Below, piece after piece: positions 1 to 8,180 of a DNA stretch of 64,000 bases. The translations under genes were made by a program, and so were the position numbers. How positions within the stretch are numbered: position 1 is the stretch's first letter; each line of letters opens with the position of its first letter. This DNA is from Devosia sp. Root413D1 (GTDB lineage: Bacteria; Pseudomonadota; Alphaproteobacteria; Rhizobiales; Devosiaceae), in contig NZ_LMEA01000013.1 of NCBI RefSeq assembly GCF_001425235.1, forward strand, positions 1 through 64,000, read 5' to 3'. Below the pieces are notes generated by a model. That model made no database searches, was not told where the DNA came from, and saw only the letters and a list, made by a program, of their open reading frames with translations.

Positions 1-102
1 AACGTACCGTCGATTGTGTCGTGTTGCCCAGTCTTTCGACCAGACCGCAAGAACCTCGCCGTCCACGTTTCTCTTTCTTCCAATCTTCACAATGTCAAAG
101 AG
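1..102 (-). other. rRNA operon leader (5' part of the transcript before a 16S gene off the left edge)
   Basis: Read on the minus strand this stretch has a CTCTTTGACATTG block (89-102) followed by a GAAAGAGAAACGTGGACG block (60-77). Both resemble the conserved leader and boxA-like antitermination region seen just upstream of 16S genes in Rhizobiales. Transcription would run leftwards out of the window. No part of the mature 16S gene is visible, so the call rests on leader recognition plus the strong promoters upstream. The 16S gene should begin within a few hundred bases beyond position 1. Confidence 0.72.
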
Positions 103-264
103 CGGACCCCGTTTGCGGCTCTCGCCGGCGGCGTCAGTGGAAGCACAGCTTCCGAATTCCTTAGAGAACAAAAACCTACTTCCGGTTGCCCGGCAGCAGC
201 TCTGCCCTTTCAGTAATCGCTGATCAGTGGGAGCAGCTAGTGCTCGGCGTCGTCAGCGAGGCGG

Positions 265-293
265 GTTGTATTCGAGACGTTTTCGTCTGTCAA
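265..293 (-). promoter_or_regulatory. rRNA-type promoter, proximal copy
   Basis: On the minus strand there is a perfect TTGACA -35 box (288-293) and a TACAAC -10 box (265-270) with 17 bases between them. It lies about 165 bases upstream of the leader block and points leftwards. The bases around both boxes (GTGTTGACA and ACAACCCGCC) resemble those of the next promoter upstream, so the two look like tandem copies driving the same rRNA operon. Confidence 0.7.
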
Positions 294-421
294 CACCCCA
301 ATTTCCAACTTTCGGAAGGTCCGAACTTAGAAACCTGAAACCGCCAATTTCTTAGCTATTTCAGAGGCTTGCTTCAGTCTTTGGCGTCGTTTCCGCCGCC
401 GCGGTCTTCAGCGATGGGCGG

Positions 422-451
422 GTTATATGGGCGACCCCTTCGAGGTGTCAA
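422..451 (-). promoter_or_regulatory. rRNA-type promoter, middle copy
   Basis: On the minus strand there is a perfect TTGACA -35 box (446-451) and a TATAAC -10 box (422-427) separated by 18 bases. It is followed by a GC-rich discriminator, as is common at stringently controlled rRNA promoters. It shares flanking bases with the proximal copy about 160 bases downstream. Confidence 0.7.
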
Positions 452-523
452 CAGCCCAAGATGACGAATCTGACATTTTCCGCGGACACCCGTCCGACAA
501 GCCGTCCAATCCGTCTGCGCGGT

Positions 524-553
524 TGTATAGCACGCGCGCGCGAGGACTGTCAT
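524..553 (-). promoter_or_regulatory. possible distal rRNA-type promoter
   Basis: On the minus strand ATGACA (548-553) and TATACA (524-529) are 18 bases apart, close to the consensus and to the layout of the two promoters downstream. The spacer is an alternating GC run. It may be a third tandem promoter for the same operon. The evidence is sequence resemblance only, weaker than for the other two. Confidence 0.4.
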
Positions 554-864
554 CTGGTGTTCGCAATCCATGAGTTCAAGAGGGCCCCAAAGGCTGTCCT
601 GGCCCTGTGGAAATCTCCCCCTGGGCAGGAATCGGCGGGCGATTTTCCGTTCCGGATCGTCGGCGCCGATGACTCGCCCCGGCGATTTGTCCGGTGCACA
701 TCCCTCCCCGCCGCTCCCCCGGGCCGGCCGAGGCCTAGTTTTGCCGCATTGTCCTCGCACCAAGGCGACGGCCAGTGACCAGTGAGTTGACTCGCGCCCA
801 GGCGCGCGGCACTGCTTCTGGCCAGGGGTAAGGTGCTTCGGCGCCAGGCAGCAGGCGAACAGGG
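554..864. other. intergenic region, no gene recognised
   Basis: This stretch separates the leftward rRNA promoters from the rightward M23 peptidase gene. Open frames are present on both strands, but none has a familiar protein or a convincing ribosome-binding site, and they overlap the promoter elements. It probably holds the promoter of the peptidase gene; a TTGACT (784-789 area) lies there, but I cannot place a matching -10 box. Confidence 0.5.
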
Positions 865-2829
865 TTGAACCCAGCACAACGCAATCGCACCGCCGCGCTT
901 CTCAAGGCGAGCGGCTTCGAGGACGGTCCGGCCCTTACGGTGCAATCCACCGACGGCGAGATTCCGCACGGGCGCGAACTGAGTTTCGCCTGGCTGACCG
1001 GCACGGTGATGACCGGGCTCACCTCGGTGCTGCTGATGGGTGCGGCCCTCTATGTGTCGTTCGAAGGCCAGGACACGTTCTCCACCGCCTACGAGGCGCT
1101 GCAGCTGATCACCAAGACCGACGAGGCAACGGTCGACTCGCAGGTGAAGGGCGATCGCGTGCGCCCGGTGGCCAAGACCCGGTCCGAGCTCGAGATCGTC
1201 GAGGCGTCGATCCGTGAGACCGTCGATGGCCGCTCGCTGATCAGCAAGAAGCCGTTCGTGCGCGTCCGCGCCACACTGGCCACAGCCGCGACCGCGCTCT
1301 CCAACGATATTCCCGATTACGATCCGGTGGCGATGATCGATGCCAGCCAGCCGGTGGTCGCCGATGGCGACGATGTGGCCAACCCTGAGATCTACGGCGC
1401 CGAAGTCGAAGGCGAAGTGCAGATCAAGACGGCCGCCCTGCCCGCCAGCTTCGTTCCGGCCCCGGCCATCTCCGACAAGAGCGCTTCCGACTTCGTGCGC
1501 GCGACAGTGGAGAACCTGTTTGCCGAAGGCGGCGGCGAGGGCGAAGTCGCACTCGCCTACGCGCAGCCCGATACCGGCGTGCGCGACCTGGGCGTCGTGA
1601 CCGATGGCGGGCTCTCGGGTGTCGCCGAAAATGTGTCGATCCTACCCAAGACCAAGCTGGCCGAAGACGCCGGGCTCGGTCGCTCCGAGCGCGTCGTCAC
1701 CATTCGCGAGACTGGTGCGCTGAAAGAGCCGCTGCTCAAGAACGGCTTCGACAACCAGACCTACGACATGATCTCGGCAACGCTGAAGAATGTGCTGTCG
1801 TCGGCGAACGTGCCGAGTGGGGCGCGTCTGCGCATCCTGATGGGGCCGGCCCGCAATTCGCAGACCCTGATCCCGCACCGGCTCAGCATCTACTTCCCCG
1901 ACCCCAAGACCGGTGAGATCAAGCATGCGGCGACCGCCGCACTGACCGACCGCGGCAGCTATGTGCTCGGCCTCGAGCCGCCCAAGATCGAGTTCCCGGA
2001 AGAAGACACCGAGGAAATCAACGTCAACAACCTGCCTTCGGTCTACCGCTCGATCTGGGAGACGGCGCGCAAGCACGACATCGACGACGCCATCACCTCG
2101 CGTATCGTCGCCATGTTCGCCTACGATATCGACCTGACCAAGCGCATCAGCGCCGGCGACTCGATCGAAATTCTCGAGACCGAGAAGGATGCCACCGGCC
2201 ACCAGGACCTGCTCTATGTGGCGCTGAAGCTCGGCACCACGACGCGCGAGCTGTTCCGCTTCCGCACCGACGACGGCACGGTGGATTTCTACGATCCGGA
2301 TGGCGAGACCGGCAAGCGCTTCCTCACCCGCCGGCCGCTGCAGGGCGGCGGTCGCCTCGCCAGCCGCTTCGGCAATCGCGTGCATCCGATCTTCAAATCC
2401 CGCCGCATGCATACCGGCGTCGACCTTGCGTCCAAGACCGGCACGCCGATCTACGCCTCGGGCGACGGTATGGTCGAGAAGGCAGGATGGGTCTCCGGCT
2501 ATGGCAAGAAGGTCGAGATCAAGCATGTGAACGGTTTCGAGACCGGCTACGGCCACATGAGCCGCATCGCTGACGGAATGAAGCCGGGGGTGCGCGTCCG
2601 CCAGGGCCAGATCATCGGCTACGTCGGCTCGACCGGTAACTCGACCGGCCCGCATCTGCACTTCGAGATCAAGGTCAACGGCCGCTTCGTCGACCCCCTC
2701 AGCGTAAAGCTGCCACGCGACAAGTCGCTCTCGGCGCAGTACGAGGGCAATTTCGAGCAGACCATCTCGCAGATTCGCGACCTGATGAAGCGCGACGCCG
2801 CCCCGATGACGGTTGCGGCGCTGAACTAG
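865..2829 (+). CDS. M23 family metallopeptidase, membrane-anchored
   Basis: This is a predicted periplasmic peptidoglycan endopeptidase of the LytM/M23 family. One transmembrane segment lies near residues 44-66, then a long middle region of about 400 residues, then the peptidase domain from about residue 490 to 615. The zinc ligands and active-site motif are visible: HTGVD (H516, D520) and HLH (H597, H599), so it looks catalytically competent rather than an EnvC-type degenerate activator. The start is TTG at 865; the first in-frame ATG lies inside the membrane segment, so the upstream start is preferred. It stands alone, converging on the exporter gene. The substrate bond and partner proteins cannot be told from sequence. 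Confidence 0.9.
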   Translation: MNPAQRNRTAALLKASGFEDGPALTVQSTDGEIPHGRELSFAWLTGTVMTGLTSVLLMGAALYVSFEGQDTFSTAYEALQLITKTDEATVDSQVKGDRVRPVAKTRSELEIVEASIRETVDGRSLISKKPFVRVRATLATAATALSNDIPDYDPVAMIDASQPVVADGDDVANPEIYGAEVEGEVQIKTAALPASFVPAPAISDKSASDFVRATVENLFAEGGGEGEVALAYAQPDTGVRDLGVVTDGGLSGVAENVSILPKTKLAEDAGLGRSERVVTIRETGALKEPLLKNGFDNQTYDMISATLKNVLSSANVPSGARLRILMGPARNSQTLIPHRLSIYFPDPKTGEIKHAATAALTDRGSYVLGLEPPKIEFPEEDTEEINVNNLPSVYRSIWETARKHDIDDAITSRIVAMFAYDIDLTKRISAGDSIEILETEKDATGHQDLLYVALKLGTTTRELFRFRTDDGTVDFYDPDGETGKRFLTRRPLQGGGRLASRFGNRVHPIFKSRRMHTGVDLASKTGTPIYASGDGMVEKAGWVSGYGKKVEIKHVNGFETGYGHMSRIADGMKPGVRVRQGQIIGYVGSTGNSTGPHLHFEIKVNGRFVDPLSVKLPRDKSLSAQYEGNFEQTISQIRDLMKRDAAPMTVAALN

Positions 2830-2849
2830 CGGCGCCTTCCCAGGGACGT

Positions 2850-2872
2850 CATTCCCGCGCCCCGCGGGAATG
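2850..2872. repeat. palindrome between convergent genes (single-arm copy of the GTCATCCC-type repeat)
   Basis: CATTCCCGCG and its complement form a 10-base-pair stem with a 3-base loop. The arm resembles the hairpin arms of the larger repeats at 11395, 42301 and 61961. There is no T-run on either side, so it is not a typical intrinsic terminator, though it may still slow transcripts from the two converging genes. Confidence 0.55.
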
Positions 2873-2947
2873 TCCGCTTCTGAGCAGGCTCAGGCAGCCG
2901 AAACGACGCCCCGCCGTCGCGCCGGGAAGGCCCGGCAGTCGCGGCGC

Positions 2948-4456
2948 CTACGGGGCTTTCTTCCGCAGCTTGTTCTCCTGGGTGAACCAGGCGATCACTG
3001 CCGAGAGCAGCGCGAGGCCCGCATTGCTGTAGGCGATGGCGGCGAAGGCGGCGTTGTTGGCGCCCTGCCGCGCCGTTTCCGCATCGGCGGCGAGCGGCGC
3101 ATCGGGCTGCATGCCGAAAAACAGCGACAGCTCGGCAAAGCCGCCGAGTGAGCGCTCGAACACGAAGGCCGCGACACCGCCCATCAGGGCCACGGCGAGG
3201 AGGCCCGCGACGCGCGCCACCGCGTTGTTGACGCCCGAGGCGAGCCCGGTGTCGCGATCTTCGACCGAGGTCATCACCGCCGTCGAGAGCGGCGACACCA
3301 CCGCGCTCATCCCCAGCCCCATCAGGATGGTGAGCGGCAAGACGCCAAGCCAGACATTCTGCAGCGGCGCCAGCAGACCGAGCAGTGCAAAGGCGATGGC
3401 GACGATGACGGCGCCCAGCGTGATCATCGGCCCAGGTCCGACCTTGTCGGAGAGCCGGCCGGCATAAGGCGACAGCACGGTGAGCGCGATGCCGAACGGC
3501 AGGAAGGCGATCGACACTTCCGCAGCGGTGACACCCCAGCCGCCGATCAGCGTCATCGGCAGGAAGAAAGTCACCGCCGAGAGCGCGAAATAGAGCGCGA
3601 AGGTCAGCCCCTGCGCGCCGGAAAAGGCGACATTCTTGAAGTGGTAGAGCGGCAGCATCGGCGCCTTGCTGCGCGCCTCCCACCAGAGGAAAGCGATGAG
3701 CGCCACGAGACCGATGCCACAATAGACCAGCACATGGCTCATGACCGGCGCATTGCCGCCGGTGCCGGTGAGCCCCAGCGCGATGAGCAGCAGCGCCACG
3801 GTGATCAACGCCCCGCCGACCAGGTCGAGTCGTCGGCCCGCCTCAGGCTGGTCGGCCGGCACCTTGAGGAACAGCAGCGCCAGCGCGATGCCGCCGAGCG
3901 GCAGGTTGATGGCGAATACCAGCCGCCAGCTCCAATCACCCATGGTGGTGAGCACGAACCCGCCGATCACCGGGCCCAGAATCGTGGTGAGCGAGGAGAA
4001 TGCCGACCACAGCCCGATGGCTTTGCCACGCTCCTCGCGCGGATAGGCCTTGGCGATGATGGCGAGACTGCCCGGCACCATCAACGCCGCGCCCAGCCCC
4101 TGCACGGCGCGGGCAATGATCAGGAAAGTGGGGTTGGGCGCCACGGCGCAGACCAGCGACGCCAGGACGAACAGCACGATGCCGAGCGCGAAGACATTCC
4201 GCAGCCCGAACCGATCCCCCGCCGCGCCGCCAATCAGCAGCAGCGAGGCGAGGAACAGCATGTAGGCGTTGGAGATCCACTGCGCGTCGGCGAGGCTGGC
4301 GCCGAGATCGGCCCGGATCGCCGGAGTGGCGATGGACAGCACCGAGCCGTCGATAAAGCCCATCGAGGACGCAAGGATCGCCGCCACCAGCACATAGATG
4401 CGGTTCTCGGCCGGGCAGAAGCTGGCCGGCGCGGCACTCGATTTGACGTCGTTCAT
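2948..4456 (-). CDS. MFS drug-export transporter, DHA2 (EmrB/QacA-like) family
   Basis: This is a 502-residue inner-membrane proton antiporter of the 14-helix class, expected to export drugs or other toxic small molecules. Helix 1 carries FIDGSV with D36, typical of DHA2 proteins. The loop between helices 2 and 3 has motif A (GDRFGLRN, about residues 80-87). Helix 5 has the antiporter motif C (GPVIGG, 161-166). Start ATG at 4456. The VOC-family gene ends 29 bases upstream on the same strand, so the two may be cotranscribed. No periplasmic adaptor (EmrA type) gene is adjacent. The substrate is unknown. Confidence 0.85.
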   Translation of the reverse strand: MNDVKSSAAPASFCPAENRIYVLVAAILASSMGFIDGSVLSIATPAIRADLGASLADAQWISNAYMLFLASLLLIGGAAGDRFGLRNVFALGIVLFVLASLVCAVAPNPTFLIIARAVQGLGAALMVPGSLAIIAKAYPREERGKAIGLWSAFSSLTTILGPVIGGFVLTTMGDWSWRLVFAINLPLGGIALALLFLKVPADQPEAGRRLDLVGGALITVALLLIALGLTGTGGNAPVMSHVLVYCGIGLVALIAFLWWEARSKAPMLPLYHFKNVAFSGAQGLTFALYFALSAVTFFLPMTLIGGWGVTAAEVSIAFLPFGIALTVLSPYAGRLSDKVGPGPMITLGAVIVAIAFALLGLLAPLQNVWLGVLPLTILMGLGMSAVVSPLSTAVMTSVEDRDTGLASGVNNAVARVAGLLAVALMGGVAAFVFERSLGGFAELSLFFGMQPDAPLAADAETARQGANNAAFAAIAYSNAGLALLSAVIAWFTQENKLRKKAP

Positions 4457-4485
4457 CCCCGGCTCCCCTTATCCAGATGCCGAGC

Positions 4486-4833
4486 CTACGCCTTCTCGAT
4501 CCACACCGCGAGTTCGTTGCCGCCGGGTTCGCGGAAGTGAAAGCGCCGTCCACCGGGAAAATCGAACGCCGGTTTGGTGATCACCCCGCCGGCCTCCAGC
4601 ACTTCGCGCGCAGCCAGTTCCAGGTCCTCGGTACGGATCACCGCCAAAGGCTTCTCGGTCCGCCCCTCGCCCGCATCGATGCCGGCATCGATGCCCGCAT
4701 CATTGATCGCCTCGTAGGATGGACCGTAGCTGGTGAAGCTCCAGCCGAAGGCGTCGGCGAAAAAGCGGTGGCTCTGCTGCGTGCTGCTGGAGGGAAATTC
4801 GAGGTAGTCGATCTGGTAGCGCTGCTTCATCAT
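4486..4833 (-). CDS. VOC family (glyoxalase/bleomycin resistance-like) protein
   Basis: This 115-residue protein has the beta-alpha-beta-beta-beta pattern of the vicinal oxygen chelate fold. It ends with FREPGGNELAVW, where the late Glu is usually a metal ligand. Members include glyoxalases, dioxygenases and drug-sequestering proteins; which applies here is unknown. The start is taken at the ATG-ATG pair at 4833 because GGAG sits 5 bases upstream; a longer frame upstream lacks such a site. Residues 45-57 contain a short repeat (DAGIDAGIDAGEG) encoded by a repeated 12-base unit, probably a lengthened loop. It lies just before the exporter gene, and the pair could form a resistance unit, which is an inference. 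Confidence 0.8.
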   Translation of the reverse strand: MMKQRYQIDYLEFPSSSTQQSHRFFADAFGWSFTSYGPSYEAINDAGIDAGIDAGEGRTEKPLAVIRTEDLELAAREVLEAGGVITKPAFDFPGGRRFHFREPGGNELAVWIEKA

Positions 4834-4904
4834 CGTAACTCCAGTTGTTCCCTTTTTGTTCCTATCGCATCCCGGACCCATAGGCAATTATTCTGGAGCA
4901 GAAC

Positions 4905-6380
4905 TTACTGCGGCCGCCGCGCGACCATCTCGAGCAGCACCGGATAGACCAGCTCCGTCCGGGCGCCCGGCATGCGTGGATCGACCAGGTCGTGCGGCAG
5001 CAGGTCGGAGCGCGGCAGCACCTCGAGATCCACCGCCCTGCCCTTGGCGCGCCACGCCGCCACCAGCTGGCGCGCCAGCGCATTGTTGACGGCGAAATCG
5101 GCGTCGTTCAGCAGCATGCCGAGCCCCGCGGCCTGCGGTGGCGCCTGCTGCGCGGCAGACTCCAGCACCTCGCCGAGCCGCATGAACTGCGCCAGCGCGT
5201 GGGTCGGGATGCGCGGATAGGAGTGCTCCATCCCCGGCGCCCCCTCCGGCTCGAGCGGATTCCATAAGAGCATCATATTGGGCATCCGGAGCAGCAGGTT
5301 GGCCGCGGCGCGGTTGGCCCAGGGCGGCACGAAATGCGGCCCGAGGAACGGCGAGACGGCGACGGTGTGCGCGACGTCGGCCCGGTACTGCGCCGCCCAG
5401 GCGGTCATCGCACCGCCGGCCGACATGCCGACCACAGTGACCTCGTCCCCCAGCCCGCGGGCCAGGTCGATCGCCGCATCGGTCCTCTCGACCATCTGCT
5501 CGGCGCTGAGCCCGGTGAGCGCCAGCGTCATCTGGTCGGCCTCGCCATGGCCGGGCCAGCGCGGCACGTAGACATTGTAGCCCGCCTCGAACAGCTGCCG
5601 CGCCAGGTCGTCCGCCTGCAGCGGACAATTGGTGAGGCCGTGCAGGTAGACCACGACCCTGGGCACGCGGGTGCCATGGGTGAACAGGCGTGAGCCGCAC
5701 TCCGGATGGAGCGGCAGTTTCGCCTCCTCCGCCGCGATTGCCGCGAACGCTGTCGCCGCGGCCTCGTAGTCCGCAGCCGGATTGTTCATCGGGCGGTTCC
5801 CGCCGAGCGCCCCGGCATCGAGCGGCAGTTGCGTGAGCCAGGCGAAAGCGCCGCCGAGCAGCAGCACGATCGCCGTCAGTGTGATGGCTCCCGCTTTCAG
5901 CAGCCACGGCACCGGCTGCCACGCCGGCGCTGGCGGATAGACCTGGCCCAACAGCAGCGCTGCGATCACCCCGACTCCGGCCATGATCACCATCGCAACG
6001 AAGCCGGTGGTGAGGATGGTCAGCGCTGCGAGCTCGAGGATGCCGAAGCTGCGCACGCCGAGAGTCGCGACATCGACTGGCTCCCCCTGCCCGAACTCCG
6101 CGATCGCCAGCACTACCGGATAGGAACAGAGCCCGACCAGCGCCCCGGCGAACGCCGCCCGCACCAGCGACAACCGGCGCGGCCAGCCGATGAGCAGCCA
6201 CCAGACGATTGCCGCCACGACGAAGCTACCGAGGAACGGCGCCACCCAGCTGGTATCGGCCTGCACCACGCCGGCGGGACCAGCGACAGCAAGCCCGGTC
6301 ACCGGCGCGGCCGCGATCGCGCCAATCCCGAAGATCGCGCCGGCAACCGGCGTCCACCACCAGTTGCCGGCTCGGCTCAT
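4905..6380 (-). CDS. membrane-anchored alpha/beta hydrolase (paralogue 1)
   Basis: This 491-residue protein starts with about five hydrophobic segments (residues 8-180) followed by an alpha/beta hydrolase domain from about residue 220. Visible features are the HGLTNCP oxyanion-strand motif, the nucleophile elbow GMSAGG (S320) and a late catalytic His in LPHDLVDP (H463). The start is ATG at 6380, overlapping the TGA of the upstream gene by four bases (ATGA), so translation is probably coupled. It is clearly paralogous to the protein at 9797-11326: both share HGLTNCP, DADQM or EADQM, IARGLGDEV or LARGLGDEV, and the same layout. The substrate is unknown; esters or lipids are plausible from the membrane anchor and the cardiolipin synthase nearby. 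Confidence 0.8.
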   Translation of the reverse strand: MSRAGNWWWTPVAGAIFGIGAIAAAPVTGLAVAGPAGVVQADTSWVAPFLGSFVVAAIVWWLLIGWPRRLSLVRAAFAGALVGLCSYPVVLAIAEFGQGEPVDVATLGVRSFGILELAALTILTTGFVAMVIMAGVGVIAALLLGQVYPPAPAWQPVPWLLKAGAITLTAIVLLLGGAFAWLTQLPLDAGALGGNRPMNNPAADYEAAATAFAAIAAEEAKLPLHPECGSRLFTHGTRVPRVVVYLHGLTNCPLQADDLARQLFEAGYNVYVPRWPGHGEADQMTLALTGLSAEQMVERTDAAIDLARGLGDEVTVVGMSAGGAMTAWAAQYRADVAHTVAVSPFLGPHFVPPWANRAAANLLLRMPNMMLLWNPLEPEGAPGMEHSYPRIPTHALAQFMRLGEVLESAAQQAPPQAAGLGMLLNDADFAVNNALARQLVAAWRAKGRAVDLEVLPRSDLLPHDLVDPRMPGARTELVYPVLLEMVARRPQ

Positions 6381-8062
6381 TTGCTCACTGCCGATTGGTC
6401 GGCGATACGGGCGAAGCGCTCGACCATCGCCGCCTTGAGGCTGGCGATCGCTTGATCGTCCCAGCCCGGCGGCTCGATCAGCGCCCGCCAGGCATCGATG
6501 TAATCGGCTGGCGCATAGTCGTGGCCATGCCCCGGCGGCGGCTCGAGCGCCAGCGCCATGTCCATGCCGAGCTGCAGGAATGTGACGACCGGATACCAGT
6601 TGAGGATCGGCGAAACGTCCGGCCCGCGTTCGCCCTTCAGCCAGTCCGGCTCGCGATGCAGCGACGTGTAGCTGAAGAACACGATCGGATCGCTGGCATG
6701 CTGCAGGAAGGCGATGCGCATCGGCCCCCACGGCACCCCGGGAACATCGAGACCGCCACCCTGGTTGGTGAAGCGGATGGTGGTCTGGTTGCCGAATTTC
6801 GGCAGCCACTCGGGCGTGCCCGCCTGCCGGTTGCTGGTGGCCCAGCGCCAGATGCCGCTGGTAAAGGGCGGGCCAACCCACAGCGCCCCCTGGAACGGAT
6901 CCTGCAGCACATCGAAGAACTGCGCCGAGGCCTGCGAGGCGTGGGCGCCGAGGCTGAGGCCGTTGAGATAGAGTTTCGGTCGCTTGTCGTGCGGCAGCTT
7001 GGTCCAGTAGCCATAGACCACGTTGAAAAGCGCCTGCGCTGCCTCGGTGCCGTATTCCGGCTCGACCACCAGCGACAGCGGGCTGAGAAGGTACGAGTAT
7101 TGCAGCGACACCGAAGCGATGTCGCCCGCTATCAGGTATTCGAGCGTATCCATGCCGGCCGGATCGACCCAGCCGGTGCCAACCGGCGTCACGATCAGCA
7201 GCACCGAGCGATCGAAGGCGCCGATCCGCAGCATCTCGTCCAGCGCCAGCTGCGCCCGCGCCTCAGTGGTTTCGGCTGAACGGAGCCCAACCGAAACCCG
7301 CAATGGCTCGAGCGCCGGGCGACCGATCACCGCTTCGATCTCGGTCTTGCTCGGCCCGGAATCGGCATAGATGCGCCCGTCGCGCCCGATCGTGCTCCAC
7401 TCGATCAGCGATTGGGCACTGCCCGATCTCAGCGAATCGGTCGGCGGCGTGCCGAACTGGCCCGCAACACCGTCGAGCTGGAGGAAGAACGCATCGGCGG
7501 CGCGCAGCGCCCCGCGCAGCAATACGCCGTTGAACAGCGTGGTCGCGAGGATGCCGACGACAACCAGGCTCCCCACCAGCGCAACGCGCTGCGGCACGTA
7601 GCGCACCAGCCAGCGCGAGAAGAAGCCGACCCCGTATGCAAGGAGCTTGCCGGTGTAGATGAGGATGGCCGCCGGCAGCAGCGCGATCAACAGGACTGAG
7701 ATCGGCAGGCCCGCTTCGACCGGCTGCATGCCCATGATCTGGCGCACCGAGTTCTGCCAGCCGGTGGTCTGGTAGAGGCAGGCGGCCATCAGCACGAGGC
7801 AGCCGGCGGTCACGGCGATCTTCAGCCAGTGGGTGTATTTCGACACCGGGAGTTTGAGGCCCATGTAGCTCCACAACCACTCGAGCGCGACGCCGATACC
7901 GTAGCCGATGCCGAAGGCACAGCCCGACAGCAATCCCTGGATCAGCGCTTCACGCGGCAGCAGCGACGGCGTCAGCGCCAGCGAGAACAGGATCGAGCCG
8001 ACCACCAGCCCCATCTCGGAGAAGCCATCGAGCAGCCGCTTCAAGGACGCCGGTACCTGCAC
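6377..8062 (-). CDS. Abhydrolase_9-type membrane alpha/beta hydrolase
   Basis: This 561-residue protein matches the two-part alpha/beta-hydrolase family whose amino part is a multi-helix membrane domain (SLALTPSLLPRE near residues 27-38 is typical) and whose carboxy part is a hydrolase domain from about residue 260. The nucleophile elbow is GLSLG (S370). A DPIVFF block and the late GHGHDY segment fit the family. The start is GTG at 8062 with a perfect AGGAGG six bases upstream; no better in-frame ATG exists. It overlaps the downstream hydrolase by four bases. The family's substrate is not established to my knowledge. Confidence 0.82.
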   Translation of the reverse strand: MQVPASLKRLLDGFSEMGLVVGSILFSLALTPSLLPREALIQGLLSGCAFGIGYGIGVALEWLWSYMGLKLPVSKYTHWLKIAVTAGCLVLMAACLYQTTGWQNSVRQIMGMQPVEAGLPISVLLIALLPAAILIYTGKLLAYGVGFFSRWLVRYVPQRVALVGSLVVVGILATTLFNGVLLRGALRAADAFFLQLDGVAGQFGTPPTDSLRSGSAQSLIEWSTIGRDGRIYADSGPSKTEIEAVIGRPALEPLRVSVGLRSAETTEARAQLALDEMLRIGAFDRSVLLIVTPVGTGWVDPAGMDTLEYLIAGDIASVSLQYSYLLSPLSLVVEPEYGTEAAQALFNVVYGYWTKLPHDKRPKLYLNGLSLGAHASQASAQFFDVLQDPFQGALWVGPPFTSGIWRWATSNRQAGTPEWLPKFGNQTTIRFTNQGGGLDVPGVPWGPMRIAFLQHASDPIVFFSYTSLHREPDWLKGERGPDVSPILNWYPVVTFLQLGMDMALALEPPPGHGHDYAPADYIDAWRALIEPPGWDDQAIASLKAAMVERFARIADQSAVSK

Positions 8063-8180
8063 ATCACGCCTCCTGCCGCCGCCCGGTCGCCCGGGTCATG
8101 GCTCTCGCTGAACTTGCCGCTGCGCTACCGCCAACCGATCAACATTGGGCCCGCAATTTAGTACGATTGCCGGTGACTGC

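Noticed and set aside
1-864. tRNA or 5S genes near the rRNA promoters
   Set aside because: No T-loop or cloverleaf pattern was found on either strand here; the rRNA genes must lie off the edge.
2850-2872. intrinsic terminator between the M23 and MFS genes
   Set aside because: The stem is good but no T-run follows on either strand; it fits the intergenic repeat family better.
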